A DNA stretch of 8,676 nucleotides. It comes from Candidatus Altarchaeota archaeon. GTDB taxonomy: Archaea > Altiarchaeota > Altiarchaeia > JAFGQM01. The notes under the pieces are model-generated. The model did no database searches. It had not been told where the DNA came from and saw nothing but the letters and a program-made list of their open reading frames with translations. Below are positions 5,416 through 8,676 of this stretch, piece by piece (the first letter of the stretch is position 1; every line of letters starts with the position of its first letter). Location of the stretch: the NCBI GenBank assembly GCA_016935655.1, contig JAFGQM010000103.1, positions 1 to 8,676 on the forward strand, written 5' to 3'. Made by a program: the position numbers and the translations under genes.

Positions 5416-6522
5416 ATGAGTTCTAACACCTTCGGCAAGGAGTTTTGCCTCACTACCTGGGGCGAGAGCCACGGAGCGGCAGTTGGCTGTGTAGTCGATG
5501 GCTGCCCCTCCGGGTTGAAGATCTCTCAGGAGTACGTACAGGAGGAGCTGAACTGGCGCAGGCCGGGCCAGAGTGATATCTCCACGTCCAGAGGGGAAAA
5601 GGACAAGGTGGAGCTCCTTTCAGGCGTATTTGACGGGAAGACTGTCGGGGCCCCGATTTCCATGCTCGTCTGGAACGAGGACAAGGATTCGTCGGCATAC
5701 AAGCCGTTTAAGGACAAGCCTCGTCCGGGCCATGCAGACCTTACTTGGAGGGAAAAGTTCGGCTTTGTGGACTGGAGGGGCGGTGGGCGCTCCAGCGCGA
5801 GGGAGACGGTCGGAAGGGTCGCCGGAGGGGCGGTCGCGAAGAAGCTTTTGGAGGATACTCTGAGTATCGAGGTTTTCGCTTACACGAAGGAGATCGCAGG
5901 GGTAGTGGCAAGGGACATGAAGATCGAAAACTTGGACAAGTGCAAGTGCAGGGAGATAACAAAATTGAATCCGATAAGGGCCCTTGACCTGGAGCGTGCC
6001 AAGCTCATGGAGCAGGAGATCTTGAATGCAAGGGCCGACAAGGACTCCGTCGGAGGCGTCGTGGAAGTTGTGGCCTTGAATGTCCCGTCGGGTTTTGGCG
6101 AGCCGGTCTTCGACAAGCTGAATGCAGATCTGGCGAAGGCCGTGATGTCCATACCTGCTGCGAAAGGCGTGGAGTTCGGCCTGGGCTTCCAGTTCGCGCG
6201 CATGAAGGGCAGTGAGTCAAACGACGACTTTGTCTTGGAAAAGGGCAAGGTGAGGACAAAGACAAACAAGGCTGGCGGGATACTGGGCGGGATATCAAAC
6301 GGGATGCCCATGGTCTTAAGAGTCGCTTTCAGGGCCCCATCCTCGATTGCAAAAGAACAGCAGACCGTCGATTTGAAAAAGAAGAAAGCTGCGAAGATAA
6401 CAGTGGAGGGAAGGCATGACCCGTGCATAGTCCCGCGCGCGGTGCCGATAGTCGAGGCGATGGTGGCTTTGGTTCTGGCCGACCACGGTCTAAGGAGCGG
6501 GCTGGTACCGAGGAAACTTTAG
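5416..6522 (+). CDS. aroC: Chorismate synthase
   Basis: This enzyme removes phosphate from EPSP by 1,4-anti elimination to give chorismate, and needs reduced FMN. I chose the ATG at 5416 (368 residues): it begins MSSNTFGKEFCLTTWGESHG, exactly the expected distance from the GESHG signature. A farther upstream in-frame ATG at 5299 would overlap the divergent methyltransferase gene and add 39 residues unlike the family. Signatures visible: GESHGAAVG (16-24, His19 conserved), DGCPSG (28-33), RPGHADLT (103-110, His106 conserved), GGRSSARETVGRVAGGAVAK (123-142, FMN/substrate region) and GRHDPCIVPRAVPIVEAM (332-349). All hallmark residues are present and the length is normal. It ends seven bases before the stop of the convergent DUF1801 gene. 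Preceding GAGG at 5399-5402 is rather distant (13 bases) for a ribosome binding site. Confidence 0.97.
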   Translation: MSSNTFGKEFCLTTWGESHGAAVGCVVDGCPSGLKISQEYVQEELNWRRPGQSDISTSRGEKDKVELLSGVFDGKTVGAPISMLVWNEDKDSSAYKPFKDKPRPGHADLTWREKFGFVDWRGGGRSSARETVGRVAGGAVAKKLLEDTLSIEVFAYTKEIAGVVARDMKIENLDKCKCREITKLNPIRALDLERAKLMEQEILNARADKDSVGGVVEVVALNVPSGFGEPVFDKLNADLAKAVMSIPAAKGVEFGLGFQFARMKGSESNDDFVLEKGKVRTKTNKAGGILGGISNGMPMVLRVAFRAPSSIAKEQQTVDLKKKKAAKITVEGRHDPCIVPRAVPIVEAMVALVLADHGLRSGLVPRKL

Positions 6523-6529
6523 GACTGTA

Positions 6530-6874
6530 CTAACTCGTATAAGCTTCCCCCGGCAAATCTTCCACCGCCTTGAAATTTATCTCGGAAGGCCTCCGGTATC
6601 TGATGCAATTCTTCCCAAAGCCTGCTCTTCCAAGCTTGTTCTTATGCTTTTCTATAAGACCCCGATTGTTCACATACAGGCTTACATAATCCTTCTGGGA
6701 CGCGAACGCGAAGACCTCCCCGCTTTTGGTGTAGGTGGGCATACCGTACTCCACGGATTCCTTAAACCCTGGCATGAGCCCCTTGCGCAATCCTCCGAGT
6801 CTGGATATAGCAGATCTTCTCTCGCCTGCAAGGTTTTCAATATAAACATCCACTGTATTGGCGTCTGGCCTCAT
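6530..6874 (-). CDS. DUF1801 (YdhG-like) small cytoplasmic protein
   Basis: With the ATG at 6874 the protein has 114 residues, in the normal range for this family; a TTG at 6895 in frame would add seven residues and is less likely. The family pattern is clear: a helical N-terminus (RPDANTVDVYIENL), ESVEYGMPTYTKSGEVFAFA (39-58), KDYVSLYV (61-68), and a C-terminal GKNCIRYRRPSEINFKAVEDL (88-107), matching the usual 'G.GCIRF..PEDI....L' ending. DUF1801 proteins have a frataxin/iron-chaperone-like fold, but their biochemical role is poorly established, so I assign none. The neighbour on the other side of a 63-base divergent gap encodes an iron-sulfur flavoprotein; a functional link is only a thought. 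The 3' end meets aroC tail to tail. Confidence 0.85.
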   Translation of the reverse strand: MRPDANTVDVYIENLAGERRSAISRLGGLRKGLMPGFKESVEYGMPTYTKSGEVFAFASQKDYVSLYVNNRGLIEKHKNKLGRAGFGKNCIRYRRPSEINFKAVEDLPGEAYTS

Positions 6875-6899
6875 TTTATAGATCCATTGGTACAAGTGT

Positions 6900-6909
6900 C
6901 TTTTAAGTA
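6900..6909. promoter_or_regulatory. TATA-like element between the divergent DUF1801 and flavoprotein genes
   Basis: CTTTTAAGTA lies about 29-38 bases upstream of the flavoprotein ATG (6938) and about 26-35 bases upstream of the DUF1801 ATG (6874) on the opposite strand. It is the only obvious box A candidate in this gap and is well spaced for both genes, so it might support transcription in both directions. Confidence 0.35.
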
Positions 6910-6926
6910 GACATATTCAAGATATC

Positions 6927-6930
6927 AGGA
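6927..6930 (+). promoter_or_regulatory. Possible Shine-Dalgarno for the flavoprotein
   Basis: AGGA is followed by seven bases and then the ATG at 6938. It supports that start, in contrast with most genes here, which lack a visible ribosome binding site. Confidence 0.4.
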
Positions 6931-6937
6931 ATAAAAA

Positions 6938-7510
6938 ATGATCCTTGGGATCTCTGGTGGAAAGAAGGGGGGCAATACGGATTATCTGGTGAAGCTAGCA
7001 TTAGAGGAGTGCAAGAAGGCCGGACATAAGACTGATTTCCTGAACCTCTGGGCAAAGGAGATAAAACCATGTTTGGATTGTGGCGTATGCAAGACAGGGG
7101 ACTGCCCCATATCAGACGACATGAACAGCATTCTTGGTCTGATGGAAAAGGCCGACGGCATAATCATCGGCTCCCCGGTCTATTTTGGGAGCGTCTCTTC
7201 CCACATCTCCCTATTGTTCGAGAGAAGCCTGCCTGCGCGCAGGCACGACTTCAGGCTTAGGAACAAGGTCGGCGGCGGGATAGCAGTGGGCGGTTCCAAG
7301 AATGGGGGCCAGGAGTTCGTCTTGAGGACAATAACCAATTTTTTTACACTACACGACATGGTGGTGGTCGGGGATAGCATGCCTACCGCGCATTTCGGTG
7401 GGGCCGCGCAGGGAAGGAACACTGGTGATGCATCCAAGGATGAGGACGGTGTTGCCACTGTAAAAAACCTCGGGAAGAAGGTCGCTGAAGTCTTGAATCT
7501 TACGAGATGA
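6938..7510 (+). CDS. Iron-sulfur flavoprotein (Isf family, NADPH-dependent FMN reductase-like)
   Basis: This 190-residue flavodoxin-fold protein should bind FMN and act in electron transfer, by analogy with archaeal Isf. The N-terminal ILGISGGKKGGNTDYLV (2-18) is the FMN phosphate loop. Residues 45-56 give a compact cysteine cluster, C-x2-C-x2-C-x4-C (Cys45, 48, 51, 56), which fits the Isf motif CX2CX2CX4-7C that holds a 4Fe-4S cluster. ADGIIIGSPVYFGSVSSHISLLFERS (72-97) is the second flavin-binding region. GGGIAVGGSKNGGQEFVLRTI (112-132) and a Gly-rich stretch around 154-164 match the reductase family. Possible roles are oxygen or peroxide defence or general redox transfer, which sequence cannot separate. 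The stop overlaps the next gene's ATG by four bases (ATGA), indicating translational coupling and an operon with the unknown protein and shikimate kinase. Confidence 0.92.
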   Translation: MILGISGGKKGGNTDYLVKLALEECKKAGHKTDFLNLWAKEIKPCLDCGVCKTGDCPISDDMNSILGLMEKADGIIIGSPVYFGSVSSHISLLFERSLPARRHDFRLRNKVGGGIAVGGSKNGGQEFVLRTITNFFTLHDMVVVGDSMPTAHFGGAAQGRNTGDASKDEDGVATVKNLGKKVAEVLNLTR

Positions 7511-7995
7511 ATCCTCACAAACCCTATAAGGGACTACCTACTGCTACAGCAGGTGTGGAACTTATTCGCCGAAGGCCCAAGGGTTTTTATGTAAAAACTG
7601 CATCGCTGTCGACGAAGAATATAGACTTTGATTCAATGGCCGATGCAGAAAGACACGCTAGGTTCTACCAGAGACTGGTCAGGGAAGGCCTCTACCATCC
7701 GAAGACACAATTCGTGGTGGCCAGGGATGACAAAGGAAACCCTACTGTCATGATGTTTACGCCTAAACTGACCCATCTCCAGGGCATAAACCCAAATGAG
7801 ACGCTTACGTTTTTGGGCAGGGACAAAAAAAGACTTGACAAGGCTCTGGTCACAATAGGCGAGGAGAGGGCAATCGAGTTTTCCACTCCACATAACTGGG
7901 GGCAGGACCCAGCTGACCCCAATTATTACTATACCGAGTTTTATATCATGCCCTCAAAACACGGCTACAAACTGCCCAAGGATTTTAAGCATTGA
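7507..7995 (+). CDS. Unrecognised soluble protein of 162 residues, coupled to the iron-sulfur flavoprotein
   Basis: I do not recognise this protein. It starts at an ATG within the ATGA overlap with the flavoprotein stop, so it is translated with it. It has no cysteine, no signal and no membrane segment. Features seen: a basic N-terminus (ELIRRRPKGFYVKTASLS), a helix with SMADAERHARFYQRLVREGL (43-62), a strand pair TQFVVARDDKGNPTVMMFTPKL (67-88), a charged helix with GRDKKRLDKALVTIGEE (103-119), and an aromatic, His-containing C-terminal stretch (THNW-like PHNWGQDPADPNYYYTEF). The order of a Lys-bearing strand, a Glu-bearing helix and then a strand-turn-strand ending MMFTPKL loosely recalls the N-lobe of kinase-like folds, but it is far too short for a full kinase. 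That idea is weak. Shikimate kinase begins 17 bases downstream. Confidence 0.85.
   Translation: MNPHKPYKGLPTATAGVELIRRRPKGFYVKTASLSTKNIDFDSMADAERHARFYQRLVREGLYHPKTQFVVARDDKGNPTVMMFTPKLTHLQGINPNETLTFLGRDKKRLDKALVTIGEERAIEFSTPHNWGQDPADPNYYYTEFYIMPSKHGYKLPKDFKH
7978..7982 (+). promoter_or_regulatory. Shine-Dalgarno-like AAGGA before shikimate kinase
   Basis: AAGGA lies inside the end of the preceding gene, nine bases before a TTG at 7992 that is in frame with shikimate kinase and overlaps the preceding TGA. It would fit a TTG start seven codons upstream of the ATG at 8013. The ATG still fits the family alignment better, so this site is only a possibility. Confidence 0.25.
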
Positions 7996-8012
7996 CATTC
8001 GAATTTACCATT

Positions 8013-8676
8013 ATGGTTTCTGCGACAGCTTTGTGCCATGGCGCCGCGACAGTAGTCAACGCCATCGCCACAGGAAAAGGTGCAGCCTTCGGTATCGGGC
8101 TGGAGACAAAGGTGAAGGTAGAGCTGTTGGAATCCAGCGATATCTCAGTCGTCACGAAAGGCCTAGAAGAGGATCCCAAACTCGTCAGGCTTTGCGTCCA
8201 GAAGGCATTGAAAACCTCCGGTTACAACTACGGAGCTACTGTGACAACCGAGAGCAACATCCCGGTCGCGCGCGGGTTGAAGAGCAGTAGCGCTGTAGCA
8301 AATGCAGCAGTCTTGGCGACTTTCGGAGCCCTAGCCAAGAAGCATGGCAGGATAACAGGCATGCGCATCGACAAGAATGAGACCCGCCAGGTGCTGGAGG
8401 TGGGCAGGGAGGCTGTGAAGCCTGAGCTCATGGTGGATCTGGGGGTCCAGGCGGCCAAAGAAGCTGGTGTAACAATAACTGGTGCTTTAGATGATGCCAC
8501 AGCCGCATTCTTCGGCGGTTTCGCGGTCACGGACAACCTGCAGAACAAGGTCTTAAGGAAGGGAGACCTGGAGAGCGCCAACGTAGTCATCTTCGTCCCA
8601 AAACAAAAATCATACACAAAGGACTTTGATGTCCCCAAGGCCAAGCTGTTTTCAAGGGAGATCGACACTATCTGGA
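8013..8676 (+). CDS. aroK: Archaeal shikimate kinase, GHMP family (partial, 3' end outside window)
   Basis: This enzyme phosphorylates shikimate to shikimate 3-phosphate, the substrate of the AroA encoded in this window. It belongs to the archaeal GHMP-kinase type (like Methanocaldococcus jannaschii MJ1440), unrelated to bacterial AroK. The frame is open from ATG 8013 to the right edge (221 codons). The N-terminal GAATVVNAIATGKGAAFGIGL (10-30) is characteristic of the archaeal type. The ATP-binding motif is PVARGLKSSSAVANAAVLA (84-102), and GALDDATAAFFGGFAVTDN (157-175) is the third conserved region. The C-terminal GHMP motif lies beyond the edge. The ATG gives an N-terminus of family length; an in-frame TTG at 7992 is possible (see its ribosome binding site entry). 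It follows the unknown gene by 17 bases, so it is probably the third gene of the flavoprotein operon. Confidence 0.93.
   Translation, partial: MVSATALCHGAATVVNAIATGKGAAFGIGLETKVKVELLESSDISVVTKGLEEDPKLVRLCVQKALKTSGYNYGATVTTESNIPVARGLKSSSAVANAAVLATFGALAKKHGRITGMRIDKNETRQVLEVGREAVKPELMVDLGVQAAKEAGVTITGALDDATAAFFGGFAVTDNLQNKVLRKGDLESANVVIFVPKQKSYTKDFDVPKAKLFSREIDTIW

Noticed and set aside
5880..6428. Minus-strand frame of 182 codons opposite aroC
   Set aside because: Antisense to conserved chorismate synthase; no independent support.
8228..8668. Minus-strand frame of 146 codons at the right edge
   Set aside because: Antisense to the shikimate kinase ATP-binding region, which is unmistakable on the plus strand.

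Overview
The window looks like a piece of an archaeal chromosome. The strongest evidence is the GHMP-type archaeal shikimate kinase at the right edge, a non-orthologous replacement of the bacterial enzyme. Supporting signs are an Isf-type iron-sulfur flavoprotein with the compact cysteine motif, short AT-rich TATA-like elements close to start codons with few Shine-Dalgarno sequences (suggesting many leaderless transcripts), and very tight gene packing. Cysteine-rich surface proteins with Asp/Cys calcium-loop repeats are, from general knowledge, common in DPANN-type and related uncultured archaea. A lineage call of this kind is only a weak inference. I see no rRNA, tRNA, CRISPR array, insertion sequence or transposase.

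Layout from left to right. (1) 1-700, minus strand: 5' part of a membrane-anchored protein with a GATase1-like outer domain, running off the left edge. (2) 701-778: short AT-rich divergent promoter region. (3) 779-2050, plus: EPSP synthase (aroA). (4) 2043-5351: a block entirely on the minus strand. In its own reading order it holds a class I methyltransferase, a GNAT acetyltransferase, a 56-residue basic small protein, a 452-residue cysteine-rich single-pass membrane protein with four calcium-loop-like repeats, and a 130-residue membrane-anchored six-cysteine protein. (5) 5416-6522, plus: chorismate synthase (aroC). (6) 6530-6874, minus: DUF1801-family small protein. (7) 6938-8676, plus: an apparent operon of an iron-sulfur flavoprotein, an unrecognised 162-residue protein overlapping it by ATGA, and archaeal shikimate kinase cut by the right edge.

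Shikimate kinase, EPSP synthase and chorismate synthase catalyse the last three steps from shikimate to chorismate. All three genes lie on the plus strand, but they are separated by minus-strand genes of unrelated type, so the pathway cluster looks loosened rather than being a compact operon. The least understood parts are the paired cysteine-rich membrane proteins, the unknown protein coupled to the flavoprotein and shikimate kinase, and the methyltransferase/acetyltransferase/small-protein run. No intergenic stretch exceeds 300 bases; the longest gap is about 80 bases.
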